Both the position numbers and the translations under genes were made by a program. A DNA stretch of 64,000 nt from DATBGS01 sp036557885 (GTDB lineage: Bacteria > Chloroflexota > Ktedonobacteria > Ktedonobacterales > DATBGS01): positions 17,262 through 81,261 of the forward strand of contig DATBGS010000080.1 of NCBI GenBank assembly GCA_036557885.1, read 5' to 3'. Under the pieces are notes generated by a model. That model was given only the letters and a program-made list of their open reading frames with translations. It made no database searches and had not been told where the DNA came from. Shown here piece by piece: positions 9,652 through 17,861 of the stretch; positions within the stretch are counted from its first letter, which is position 1; each line of letters starts with the position of its first letter.

Positions 9652-9667
9652 CGCACAACGCACGCCA
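9652..9667 (-). promoter_or_regulatory. Candidate sigma-54 (-24/-12) promoter, weaker match
   Basis: Read on the minus strand this is TTGGCGT-GCGTT-GTGCG, with GG-N10-GC spacing, 50 bases before the start at 9602. The CGT in place of CAC/CAT after GG makes it a weaker member of the set. Confidence 0.4.
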
Positions 9668-9856
9668 AGCGTTAAGAGGTGCCAGGAGTTGTGGAGTGAG
9701 AGGAGGGAAGAAGCGAGGAATGGGATGAGGATACGGGCGTCATCAGGAACGCCCCGCAGCACCAATGAAATGCGCGTGGTTGCTCACGTCTGCTGGCGCT
9801 GCAAGAACGTGCCTGCATGCTGGCAAGCAGCATAAAGAAGATGCAGCAAATCTCTT

Positions 9857-9883
9857 CCTTCTCCCCTAAACTCAGGGAGAAGG
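9857..9883 (-). terminator. Possible rpsU terminator hairpin
   Basis: A 9-bp stem (CCTTCTCCC/GGGAGAAGG) with a 9-base loop lies 42 bases beyond the rpsU stop codon. The following T-run is poor (GATTTGC on the minus strand), so the call is tentative. Confidence 0.45.
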
Positions 9884-9924
9884 GATTTCGTAGTGGAAGT
9901 GGTGGAATTATCTAGCGGGAACAG

Positions 9925-10104
9925 CTAGAGCTTGCGAGCTTTGCGTTTCCTGGCTTCGGCCTTCCTCTTGCGCTTGGCGCTGGGCTTTTCGTAATGCCTG
10001 CGCCGCCGCGACTCAGCCAGCACGCCATCCTGCTGAATCTTGCGGTTGAAGCGTTTGAGGGCTGCCTCGAACGACTCGTTCTCGCCAATCTTCACTTCTG
10101 ACAT
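9925..10104 (-). CDS. rpsU: 30S ribosomal protein bS21
   Basis: This short gene encodes 59 residues beginning MSEVKIGENESFEAALKRFN. The N-terminal half carries the S21 signature (variable acidic start, then FEAALKRFNRKIQQDGVLAESRRRRHYEKPS), and the tail is a run of Lys/Arg as in all bS21 proteins. bS21 binds the small-subunit platform and helps mRNA to base-pair with the anti-Shine-Dalgarno region. A strong GGAGGAAAGG site lies just before the ATG. Upstream is a textbook housekeeping promoter (10231-10259) and a leader of about 120 bases holding a 7-bp hairpin around 10167-10186, possibly used for autoregulation. Confidence 0.95.
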   Translation of the reverse strand: MSEVKIGENESFEAALKRFNRKIQQDGVLAESRRRRHYEKPSAKRKRKAEARKRKARKL

Positions 10105-10230
10105 AACCTTTCCTCCTCTCCGGTCCAGTCTGGGCGGTGTCTAGATTGAGGAGGAAAGGCGGGACCATCCACCCCCGGATGGTGTTGCGTTTCTCTCATG
10201 ATGCTCCTGAACTCCGCAGAACCTCCTTCG

Positions 10231-10259
10231 ATTATACGCGCTGGCCTGGAGGGTGTCAA
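10231..10259 (-). promoter_or_regulatory. Consensus sigma-70/sigma-A promoter of rpsU
   Basis: On the minus strand TTGACA is followed by 17 bases and TATAAT, an exact match to the housekeeping consensus in both hexamers and spacing. It is about 125 bases upstream of the rpsU start. Confidence 0.9.
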
Positions 10260-10415
10260 TGGCAGGTGTGCCTGTGCAGGACTGCTGTCATACTGCCAGG
10301 GGTGGCGCAGCAAAATATGACAGACGGGTGGCATGTATCCTCAGCTATGCTTGGACCGAATGCAGAAATGAGGCGGCCCCGCAGAACGGGCCAATTACGA
10401 GAAAGCGAGCTTCAC

Positions 10416-10835
10416 ATGTCTACACGCTCCGACCCTTCCTCTGTCTCCAGCGTCGAACAAGAAGTCTGGCAGGTCGTGGAGGCGTTCAACCGCGCCTTTG
10501 CCAGCAACGACGCGGAGCGTTACTTCACCTTTATTGCTGACGAGATTACCGTCTTGACTCCCAGCAATCCCTATCGCATCGAAGGGATTGCTGATGACCG
10601 CGAGGAGTTTGAGTGGGGGCTGCGCGCCGGGACAGGAAAAGTGGCCTATTTTCAGGAACTGCAACCACAGGTGCGGGTGTATGGGCAGGTGGCAGTGGTC
10701 ACGTATTATTCGCGCGGAGCGTATGGCGGGGAAACCAGTGGGAAGGTGCTCTATCTGAAAGAGACTGATGTGCTGGTTAAGCAGAAGCAGGGCTGGAAAA
10801 TTGTGCATATTCATGTCTCAGCCTGCCCCAGCTAG
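10416..10835 (+). CDS. NTF2-like / SnoaL-like domain protein
   Basis: This 139-residue protein has the pattern of the SnoaL/DUF4440 NTF2-like fold. A long N-terminal helix (EQEVWQVVEAFNRAFASNDAERYF) leads into the TFIADEITVLTPSNPYRIEG segment, followed by four beta strands that end in a WKIVHIHVS block typical of the family. These cone-shaped domains bind small molecules or act as low-activity isomerases and hydrolases. No catalytic assignment is possible. I chose the ATG at 10416, where the conserved fold begins; upstream in-frame starts would add unconserved residues. Its Shine-Dalgarno is weak (GAGAAAGCGAG). A second NTF2-like domain in the window is fused to a receiver at 41079-41936. Confidence 0.7.
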   Translation: MSTRSDPSSVSSVEQEVWQVVEAFNRAFASNDAERYFTFIADEITVLTPSNPYRIEGIADDREEFEWGLRAGTGKVAYFQELQPQVRVYGQVAVVTYYSRGAYGGETSGKVLYLKETDVLVKQKQGWKIVHIHVSACPS

Positions 10836-10919
10836 GCGACTCTGCCGGAATGAGAGAACGAGCGAGGCATCCCAAATTGGCGCGGGGCCACGCTGCCCTG
10901 CGCGCCTCCTTGGGCAAGG

Positions 10920-12074
10920 CTAGGAAGTGGCTTGTGGGAAGATCTGGCTCAACGTTTGATGGATAGCTGCCCAGTTGGGTTCTTGCACCCATTTTACGCC
11001 CTCTGGCGTGTTGACCAGCGCCCCACTGCCGTAATCGGGCAGACCCAGCACCATCTGAGCAAAGGCGTTGGCGGGAAACTGGCGCAAGATGTTTGCCAGC
11101 GAGAGCACCTGTGGCAGCGAGAAACTCGTCAGGACGCTGCCTTGCAGATCGGCTGCCAGATCATCCAGATGGGTGAGGATCGCCGGATTATCCAGCTTCT
11201 TTTTGAGTGCCAGCAGCACTCCTTGCTGACGCGAGGCCCGCCCAACATCCTCCAATAAATCCCCATGCCGCGAGCGCACGTATTCCAGGGCAGTTCTGCC
11301 ATCGAGATGCTGCGGCCCAGCGGGGATATCGAGGCGCTTATACGCATAGGGGTCGCTGCTGTTGATGTCCTGGGGGTAGCTATCATCTTCGATGGGATGC
11401 AGGACATCTACGTCTACGCCCCCCAGAGAATCAATGACTTTGATGAAGCCATCCAACCCTACCCAGGCATACGCCTGGATGGGGATGTGAAAATCTGCCT
11501 CAACCGTAGCGATGGTGTGGGCAAAGCCATGCAGTTTTGCCTCCAGCGGCGTGTTGGCGCCATCCGTTTCGTTGAGCGAAATCTCATCGAGTTTGGCGCA
11601 GCACATGCCCTGGTCGGTGGGCACCCAGAGATCACGCGGCAAAGAGACTAAAGTAGCCTGCTTGTGCTTGAGGTCAAGGCGCACAAGCATCACCGTCTGG
11701 GTGAGCACGCGGCCATCCGCAAATTTTGTGTCGGTGTCACTGCCCAGCAACAGGACATTTAGCGCGTCCAGGTTGGCGAAATCTCCGGGCAAGGCAGTGG
11801 CTGAGGGCAACGGCACAGTGCTGTTAATGTGGGGAAGCGTCTGGCTGGTGGTGCCCTGTAAGAAGCTATAGACGCGATAGAGCTTGGCGAGCGCGTAGGT
11901 ACCAGGAAGGCAGATAGCAATCACAAGCAGCAGCAGCATGCCCCGAAAAATCAGCCGTTTCCTGGCCCCCGGCTGTGACCATCTCTGCTGAACAAGCGCT
12001 TTCAATCTCGCTGGCAAATGTGGCGGATGCTCTATCACCGTGTGTTCGGCCAGGGGACGTTTTGGGGCGCTCAT
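10920..12074 (-). CDS. LytR-CpsA-Psr (LCP) family cell-wall glycopolymer transferase
   Basis: This 384-residue protein has a cytoplasmic N-terminus, one membrane segment at about residues 45-65 (GMLLLLVIAICLPGTYALA) and an extracellular LCP domain. LCP motifs are clear: LNVLLLGSDTD, TLVSLPRDLWVP, DSLGGVDVDV and the Arg-rich pyrophosphate-binding stretch LEYVRSRHGDLLEDVGRASRQQ. LCP enzymes attach lipid-carried teichoic-acid-like or sugar polymers to peptidoglycan. The final 90 residues form a helical tail common in Chloroflexota and Actinomycetota LCP proteins. GAGGAG precedes the ATG. It is divergent from the GH3 gene at 12359 and lies in a cluster of wall-polymer genes. Confidence 0.9.
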   Translation of the reverse strand: MSAPKRPLAEHTVIEHPPHLPARLKALVQQRWSQPGARKRLIFRGMLLLLVIAICLPGTYALAKLYRVYSFLQGTTSQTLPHINSTVPLPSATALPGDFANLDALNVLLLGSDTDTKFADGRVLTQTVMLVRLDLKHKQATLVSLPRDLWVPTDQGMCCAKLDEISLNETDGANTPLEAKLHGFAHTIATVEADFHIPIQAYAWVGLDGFIKVIDSLGGVDVDVLHPIEDDSYPQDINSSDPYAYKRLDIPAGPQHLDGRTALEYVRSRHGDLLEDVGRASRQQGVLLALKKKLDNPAILTHLDDLAADLQGSVLTSFSLPQVLSLANILRQFPANAFAQMVLGLPDYGSGALVNTPEGVKWVQEPNWAAIHQTLSQIFPQATS

Positions 12075-12358
12075 CAGTAAAATACTCCTCTAGATAGATC
12101 AGGGCGGTAAGATCATATGTGCAGTTTTCATACCGCACCTGCTCTCAGCCCACCTGTCTTTCATGTCTTTTAGCAGCCTGGTCGCGCTGTAAGCAAACTT
12201 TCTGTCTTTCTCTGACTTAAAAAGCAAACCCTGGTACAGTTCATGCACCAAGCGCCGCAGCACCTTTCGCGGGCGACCAGTAAGTTTGCCCTCCAGAAGA
12301 CCGATTCTCTCTACAAGCTGCGCTCCTTGTGCAGGGCAGCAAATCAGGAGCAAATCCG

Positions 12359-13726
12359 ATGAAAACATTGCCCACCGGGCGCGGGCGCTCGTCTTCAGAA
12401 TCCAGCGATGCCGCAGATATGGAAACGCCTTTTTCCTCCTCACAAGAGGCGGCTGGCGTTCATATACCTCATCGTCGCCCACCACAGGGAGCTGCTCCGG
12501 TCCGCCGCAAAAAGCTCGTGCTCTCGCTCGCTTTGGCGGCGGTTGTCCTGGCGTCTTTGCCGCTGGGTGCTCGTGGGGCGTTCTTGCTCTTGCAGGACCA
12601 GCACGCCCACACCACTATTCCAGTAAGCACTTCTCACGCCACAGTGGACGCGACGGCAGTTGTGCCAAAGAGCATGGACCCTGATCGCCGCATTGCTCGC
12701 TTTGTTGATCAACTGCTTTCGCAGATGTCCCTTCAGGAAGAGTTGGGCCAGTTGATCGTGGTTTCGTTCCTTGGAACCACGCTGACCCCTGATCTGCAAA
12801 ATATGATTGCTCATCAGTATGCCGGTGGGGTCATGCTCTACGGCTACAATATTACCAGTTCTACCCAGTTAAAGACCCTGGATGCTGGCGCGCAAGCCCA
12901 GGCCCGCATTCCGCTTTTGATTGCCACCGATCAGGAGGGCGGGCTGGTCAACCGGCTGCTGTCCATCATTGGCCCCGTGCCTTCGGCGCTCCAGGTTGGC
13001 AACACAAACGACCCGGAGAATGCGCGCAAACGCGGCATACAAGACGGCCAGGAACTTCAGAAATTAGGCGTCAATGTGGACCTTGCCCCGGTGGTGGATG
13101 TGCACAGCGCCCCGCAGACCGTGATCATTACGCGCATGTTTGGCACCACGCCGCAGAAAGTAGAAACCTTTGCCAGCGCCTATCTCGATGGCCTGCAAAG
13201 TCAAGGCGTGATAGGCACCCTCAAGCATTGGCCTGGCCTGGGAGCCTCTCCAGTTGACCCGCATGACGCGCTGCCCGTGATCACCCGCAGTAAGCAAGAA
13301 CTCAATGATATTGACTTTGCCCCCTATCGCGCGCTTATTAGCCAGGGCAACGTGAATATGATAATGTCTACCCACGAATTAATAACCGCGTATGACGATC
13401 AGATGCCCTCCTCACTTTCTCCCATCCTGATCAACCAGGTGCTGCGCCATGACCTGGGCTTTCAGGGTGTGATAATTACTGATGGCTTGTATATGGGCGC
13501 GCTGGCGCGTTGGACAATTGCCCAGGCAGCAGTGCTGGCGTTTATTGCTGGCAATGATTTGCTGCTCGGCCCCTGGGACTCCAACGAAGTGCAAAAGGTG
13601 CTCAATGCGCTGGAGGCGGCGGTTGCCAGCGGGCAGATCACCAAAGCGCGCGTTGATCTTTCTGTCGAACGGATTTTGGCGCTCAAAATTGAGGAAGGAC
13701 TGATCAAAATACCGCCAGGCGCGTAG
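12359..13726 (+). CDS. Beta-N-acetylhexosaminidase-like glycoside hydrolase family 3, membrane-anchored
   Basis: This 455-residue protein has a 50-residue basic cytoplasmic tail, a membrane anchor (residues about 55-78) and a NagZ-type GH3 barrel. The fold landmarks are QEGGLVNRL, NVDLAPVVDV, the KHWPGLG loop followed by the Asp-x-His dyad (DPHDALP), and the nucleophile Asp in ITDGLYMGA (about residue 374). NagZ-type enzymes remove N-acetylglucosamine from muropeptides. Here the anchor puts the domain outside the cell, as in Gram-positive-type wall turnover. The usual PGHG loop reads PGLG, as in the second copy at 17852. GGAG precedes the ATG at 12359. Confidence 0.88.
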   Translation: MKTLPTGRGRSSSESSDAADMETPFSSSQEAAGVHIPHRRPPQGAAPVRRKKLVLSLALAAVVLASLPLGARGAFLLLQDQHAHTTIPVSTSHATVDATAVVPKSMDPDRRIARFVDQLLSQMSLQEELGQLIVVSFLGTTLTPDLQNMIAHQYAGGVMLYGYNITSSTQLKTLDAGAQAQARIPLLIATDQEGGLVNRLLSIIGPVPSALQVGNTNDPENARKRGIQDGQELQKLGVNVDLAPVVDVHSAPQTVIITRMFGTTPQKVETFASAYLDGLQSQGVIGTLKHWPGLGASPVDPHDALPVITRSKQELNDIDFAPYRALISQGNVNMIMSTHELITAYDDQMPSSLSPILINQVLRHDLGFQGVIITDGLYMGALARWTIAQAAVLAFIAGNDLLLGPWDSNEVQKVLNALEAAVASGQITKARVDLSVERILALKIEEGLIKIPPGA

Positions 13727-13845
13727 GTTGGCTGTGGGCGAATCCGCCGTTCCTTTGGGAGAAACTGCACCTGCTGAATACGCCGGTGGGTGTCTTCACT
13801 TCTCCGGGCCTCTCTCTAAGACATGAATAGGAGTAATAAAAAATT

Positions 13846-16056
13846 ATGAGCAAATACAGTGGAGGGACTATTGAGGCCGAGCTTGAGATGTTTTCAGCCC
13901 GGCGTCGCTCCAGGATTCGCCGCCGCCTGATCTATCTGGCCCTGGCCGTACTGATGCTGACGGCGATCATAACGCCTGTGGGCTTTGCAGGCGCGTCTGC
14001 CTTGCAGGTCTATGATCATATTCGCCAGTTGGGTACTTCAGGCGTGGCCTCGCTGCTCAAGGTAAAAGACCTGTTCCTCACCGAAGACACCACAACCCAC
14101 GCCTCTTGCGGCGTCGGCACCGCGCCTGCCGCCAGCCCCACCAGCCAGGGGACACCCAGCGACTCTGGCCTGGGGAGTATTTTGCCTGGCACGCTCTCGA
14201 CTGCATCGCTTAATGCGATTGACTTCAAGGCGCTGACCGACCCGGCGAAACTTGATCAGGCGCATGCCGATTTTCTCGCCGCCAGAGCGACCTTTGTGCA
14301 ACTGGCTACCGAGTTGAACAGCCACCCGACGTTATTTTATCTGGCCGGGCAGATTCCCAGCTACGCCAAAAAGATCAGCGAGGCGCGGATGATCGCCAAA
14401 GCCGGAATGGACATTGGCACGCTGGGCGCAGAGGTGACGACCACCGCGCTAACGATAGTGAAGGCGCTCCCGCAGAACCCGCTTTCCGCTGGCGATACGC
14501 CGCTGATCACGGCGGATGAGCTTGCGCTGGTGCAGACGACGCTGACTGATACAAAGCGTCTGCTGGGCGATATACAGACCCAACTCGCGCAGGTGGACCT
14601 GAACGATCTGCCGGTGAGCGCTTGCCAGCGCGCCACATTTGCCAAAGCCATTACTTTTTTCCCAGAAGCGCAAAACATGCTGGATGAGGTAAACACGCTG
14701 CTGCCTATCGGCAGTTGGGCCTTAGGCATTGACCATCCGCGTAACTTTCTGGTGCAGACAATGGACCGGGCCGAACTCCGTCCCGGCGGCGGATTTGTGG
14801 GGCAGTATGGCGTGCTGACCATTAACGGCGGACGTGTCGGGTCGCTGGCGCTGCAAGATATTGCCTGGCTGGATTATTGTGGCGTTGGCACCTGCGCGGC
14901 GCTTGGGAATCATCCACCGGCCAAGTGGAGTTGGTGGCCCTTCTCCAACTTTGGGCTGCGTGATGCCAATGATTCCGGCGATTTTCCCACCAATGCGCAG
15001 GAAGCGATTAGCTTGTTTGCCAGGGAGGGTGGCGGGCAGGTGGATGGAGTGATTGATCTGACGCCGATTCCAATTGAGCATATCCTGACGATCACCGGAC
15101 CCATCTTTGTCCCCGATTATAACGAAACAATCACGGCAGAGAACCTGGAGCAGCGTCTCCACTATTATCAGCAAGACCCTGCCGGAATTGCCAAAGAGAA
15201 ACAAATCTCCGCCAATGATCACTCGATCACGGCCCGCAAGCGGTTCACCTCGCTGGTTGGCCGTTTGCTGCAAGAGCGCCTGCGCCAGCTTCCCCTCAGC
15301 CAACTGCTTCAGGTGGCTAAGCAGGTGATAGCAGATATGCGCAGCAAAGACCTGGAAGTCTATCTGAGCAACCCCGATGTGGAGGCGCTGCTCACAAAAT
15401 ACGGACTGGACGCCGCTATGGATCGGGGTACCACCACCGATACCTGGATGGTGGTGCAGGCCAACATCAGCGTCAGCAAAGCCACGCAATATGTCCACAC
15501 GACGGAGCAAGATACGGTCCAGTTGGATGCGTCGGGCGGCGCCACGCACAACCTCACCATTACCTTGAATTACAATAAACAAGGCAATGTGTACGGCCCG
15601 GACACGTACCGCGACTATCTGCGCGTCTATGCTCCGGCTGGCAGCAGGCTTCTCGCTGGCGCTGGATTTGCCAACGGCATAGCGACCAACAGCAAGCAAA
15701 CCACTGGTTTTACGCTCGGTCCACCAACCAATACGACCAGCGATGAGCCGGGGCTGGCGATGTGGGGAGGGCTGGTTATCGTCGAACCCTCGCAGGTGGT
15801 GACGATTACCCTGCGCTGGTATACGCCGCATGTGGCCCCTCCGGCTACCTCCGTTGAGGCTGGTCAGTCGCCGTATACCCTGCTGGTGCAGCGCCAGTCT
15901 GGGACGTTCAACACGCTGGAAGTCAGGGTCATCCCCTCCTCTAAGGCAGCCAGCACCCAGGGAAGCCAGCCAGCCAGCTTCAACGGGACACAGAGCACCA
16001 ATCAAGTGATTGCGCTGCCCGCGCCTGCCAGCAAACCCTGCATCACGGTGTGCTGA
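13846..16056 (+). CDS. DUF4012-family membrane-anchored extracellular protein
   Basis: This 736-residue protein has a basic start, one membrane segment (about residues 27-50) and a large extracellular part. The centre carries the DUF4012 hallmark NFLVQTMDRAELRPGGGFVGQYG followed by LTINGGRVGSL. DUF4012 proteins are common in Actinomycetota and Chloroflexota, are related to LCP-like domains and often sit in exopolysaccharide clusters; their biochemical role is not established. A beta-rich C-terminal third is consistent with wall association. It follows the GH3 gene by 119 bases on the same strand. AGGAG is 12 bases before the ATG. The gene is probably cotranscribed with the GH3 gene in wall-polymer assembly. 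Confidence 0.8.
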   Translation: MSKYSGGTIEAELEMFSARRRSRIRRRLIYLALAVLMLTAIITPVGFAGASALQVYDHIRQLGTSGVASLLKVKDLFLTEDTTTHASCGVGTAPAASPTSQGTPSDSGLGSILPGTLSTASLNAIDFKALTDPAKLDQAHADFLAARATFVQLATELNSHPTLFYLAGQIPSYAKKISEARMIAKAGMDIGTLGAEVTTTALTIVKALPQNPLSAGDTPLITADELALVQTTLTDTKRLLGDIQTQLAQVDLNDLPVSACQRATFAKAITFFPEAQNMLDEVNTLLPIGSWALGIDHPRNFLVQTMDRAELRPGGGFVGQYGVLTINGGRVGSLALQDIAWLDYCGVGTCAALGNHPPAKWSWWPFSNFGLRDANDSGDFPTNAQEAISLFAREGGGQVDGVIDLTPIPIEHILTITGPIFVPDYNETITAENLEQRLHYYQQDPAGIAKEKQISANDHSITARKRFTSLVGRLLQERLRQLPLSQLLQVAKQVIADMRSKDLEVYLSNPDVEALLTKYGLDAAMDRGTTTDTWMVVQANISVSKATQYVHTTEQDTVQLDASGGATHNLTITLNYNKQGNVYGPDTYRDYLRVYAPAGSRLLAGAGFANGIATNSKQTTGFTLGPPTNTTSDEPGLAMWGGLVIVEPSQVVTITLRWYTPHVAPPATSVEAGQSPYTLLVQRQSGTFNTLEVRVIPSSKAASTQGSQPASFNGTQSTNQVIALPAPASKPCITVC

Positions 16057-16074
16057 TCGTTCTTGCGCACCTGA

Positions 16075-16136
16075 GCGCACCTGACGCTGCTTGTAGCACC
16101 GGCGCGGGCCGGTGCTACAAGCAGCGTCAGGTGCGC
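16075..16136. repeat. Perfect 29-bp inverted repeat with 4-base loop
   Basis: Two 29-base arms (16075-16103 and 16108-16136) are exact reverse complements around GCGG. The inner part reads CTTGTAGCACCGGC, echoing the hairpin at 2993-3025. It lies between the convergent DUF4012 and flippase genes and could act as a two-way terminator, although neither side has a T-run. It is longer than most intrinsic terminators. Confidence 0.8.
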
Positions 16137-16187
16137 AGGGCTGGGCCTGATGGAATTGCCCTGCACGCAAGCCTGGGAAGTGCTTGC

Positions 16188-17861
16188 TCAATCGGAGTGC
16201 AGCGACATTCCAGAGGGGGAAGCGGTTCTCTGCTCGGTCAATGCCGGGGGATGCGCGCAAAACCTGGACAGGATGGCTGGCAGCGGCCCCGACAGATGCT
16301 GTAATAAGGCGGCATCTTCGCTCTCCAATGGCTGCACAAAGCGCAGGCAGACCAGAAAGATCAGGGTGTAGCCAACCCCGGCCAGCAGCAATCCCACCAG
16401 CGAGGCAGGCTGCCACAGCAGAGAGAACCCCAGGGCTGGCCCCAAGGCCAGCAGCACCCGCGCCACGAAGCGGAGCGGGAAGGGGCGCGCCAGCGCCCGG
16501 CATGCCAGAAGTATCTCCACGATCTGCACAGCCAACTGCGCCAGACCCACCGCCACCAGCGCCCCGGCTACGCCGTACTTCGGGATGAGCAGCGCGTCGG
16601 CACAGAGCAGCGCGCCCAGCGCCCCGCTGCGCGCCAGCACCACCCACCGCTGGCGGCCCAGCACATAGAGCGCGGCTTCGTGCGCGCCTCCACCACCCAG
16701 CCGCACAAGCACATTGAGCGCCAGGAAGAGCGCGAGCAGCGGGCCAGCATCCGCGTAATTCTGCCCAAAAAGCAGGCGCGTGATGGGCACGGCGTGCGGA
16801 ATGCAAAACGCCAGCAGCGGAACGGCCAGCAGCACTTGCAGCTTGGTGATGGTGCGCCAGGCCACCGCCAGATGCGCGTGTTCTCGCTGCGCATAGGCCG
16901 CCGACATCACCGCCAGCCCCAGCCCGCCCAGCCCGGCCACGAAAAGAAACGCGGCGGCGTGGCCCATCTCAAACGCGATGCCAAAGAAGGCAATCTGCGC
17001 CGGAGAGACGGCTACACTGAGCTGCGCAACGGCCAGCAGCTTGATCAGCGGCTCATTGGCAAGGTCGGCCACCCACGCTGCCAGCCCCAGCCGCAGCATG
17101 GGACCAACCACCCGGCTGCCCATCTTCACCGGCTGTGCCCCCAGTATGCGCACCAGCGCCACCATGTACGCCAGCGCCAGCAGCAGGTTGGGCAGGGCCA
17201 GCGCCAGCAGCGCGCTATCCGCGCCGCCATGCAGTTTGCCGACAAAGAGGGAGGCCAGCCCAATCGTCAGCACCTGCGCCAGGCTCCCGGCAATAAAAAT
17301 GATGCGCGTGCGCAGCAGCGCCGTCAGCAGCGCCGCCAGAAGATTTGCCAGACCCAGACCGAGCACATACCCGGCCAGCGCTGCGCGGTGCGCCAGCAAG
17401 AGCGGGTCGTCAAGGTTGCGGGCCAGCGGGCCGGTTCCCGGCAGCGCCAGGAACGCCAGCAGATGGGCCAGCGCGGGCAACCCCCAGAGGACGCTGCCCG
17501 CGATGCCCAGCACAGCGATCAGGCGAATACCAATCAGCCGCAGGACTATCGCCAGCGCCTTGCCAGGCCCGCCCTCGCTGAGCATACGCGGCACGTAGAC
17601 GGCGCCAGAGCTTTCCAGGCCAAGCGCTGCCAGATAGACAGCGACATTGGCCGGAGTGAGTATCAGCTCGTAGACGCCTTTTTCGGGAACCGGCAGCAGG
17701 CGCGTGATGACCAGTTGATACAGAAAGAGGGAGAGAAAGAGCCAGAGCGAAAATGCCTGGTTCCACAGATAGCCGCCCGGAGCGCGGCGCAGCAGGCTGG
17801 ACGCCTGATCACCGCGATGACCGAGCTGGCTGGGCGCTGGCGCCTCTGGCGTTACATCCAC
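16188..17861 (-). CDS. Polysaccharide/lipid-linked oligosaccharide flippase (Wzx/MOP-type)
   Basis: This 557-residue protein has about 12-14 membrane segments and the pattern of the MOP exporter superfamily. It starts with a short cytoplasmic tail and the LWNQAFSLWLFLSLFLYQLV helix, and contains repeated PLLAL/ARALA-type segments. It should move lipid-linked glycans across the membrane. The start overlaps the preceding GH3 gene by 10 bases (17852-17861), so the two are in one operon with the small membrane protein at 19207. An insertion of extra hydrophilic residues at the C-terminus (about 25) is unremarkable. The exact lipid-linked substrate is unknown, but the cluster context suggests a cell-wall glycopolymer. 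Confidence 0.8.
   Translation of the reverse strand: MDVTPEAPAPSQLGHRGDQASSLLRRAPGGYLWNQAFSLWLFLSLFLYQLVITRLLPVPEKGVYELILTPANVAVYLAALGLESSGAVYVPRMLSEGGPGKALAIVLRLIGIRLIAVLGIAGSVLWGLPALAHLLAFLALPGTGPLARNLDDPLLLAHRAALAGYVLGLGLANLLAALLTALLRTRIIFIAGSLAQVLTIGLASLFVGKLHGGADSALLALALPNLLLALAYMVALVRILGAQPVKMGSRVVGPMLRLGLAAWVADLANEPLIKLLAVAQLSVAVSPAQIAFFGIAFEMGHAAAFLFVAGLGGLGLAVMSAAYAQREHAHLAVAWRTITKLQVLLAVPLLAFCIPHAVPITRLLFGQNYADAGPLLALFLALNVLVRLGGGGAHEAALYVLGRQRWVVLARSGALGALLCADALLIPKYGVAGALVAVGLAQLAVQIVEILLACRALARPFPLRFVARVLLALGPALGFSLLWQPASLVGLLLAGVGYTLIFLVCLRFVQPLESEDAALLQHLSGPLPAILSRFCAHPPALTEQRTASPSGMSLHSD

Noticed and set aside
10092..10334. Minus-strand frame of 80 codons over the rpsU leader.
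   Set aside because: It overlaps the rpsU start and the consensus promoter; the leader is better explained as untranslated.
12099..12485. Minus-strand reading frame of 128 codons between the LCP and GH3 genes.
   Set aside because: It overlaps the 5' part of the GH3 gene, has no ribosome site in frame, and its composition is ambiguous. It could be real only if it started near 12430 or later.
14722..16806. Minus-strand open frame of 694 codons over the DUF4012 gene and the hairpin.
   Set aside because: It is the complement of well-supported plus- and minus-strand genes, crosses a 29-bp perfect inverted repeat, and encodes low-complexity Ala/Gly/Arg sequence.
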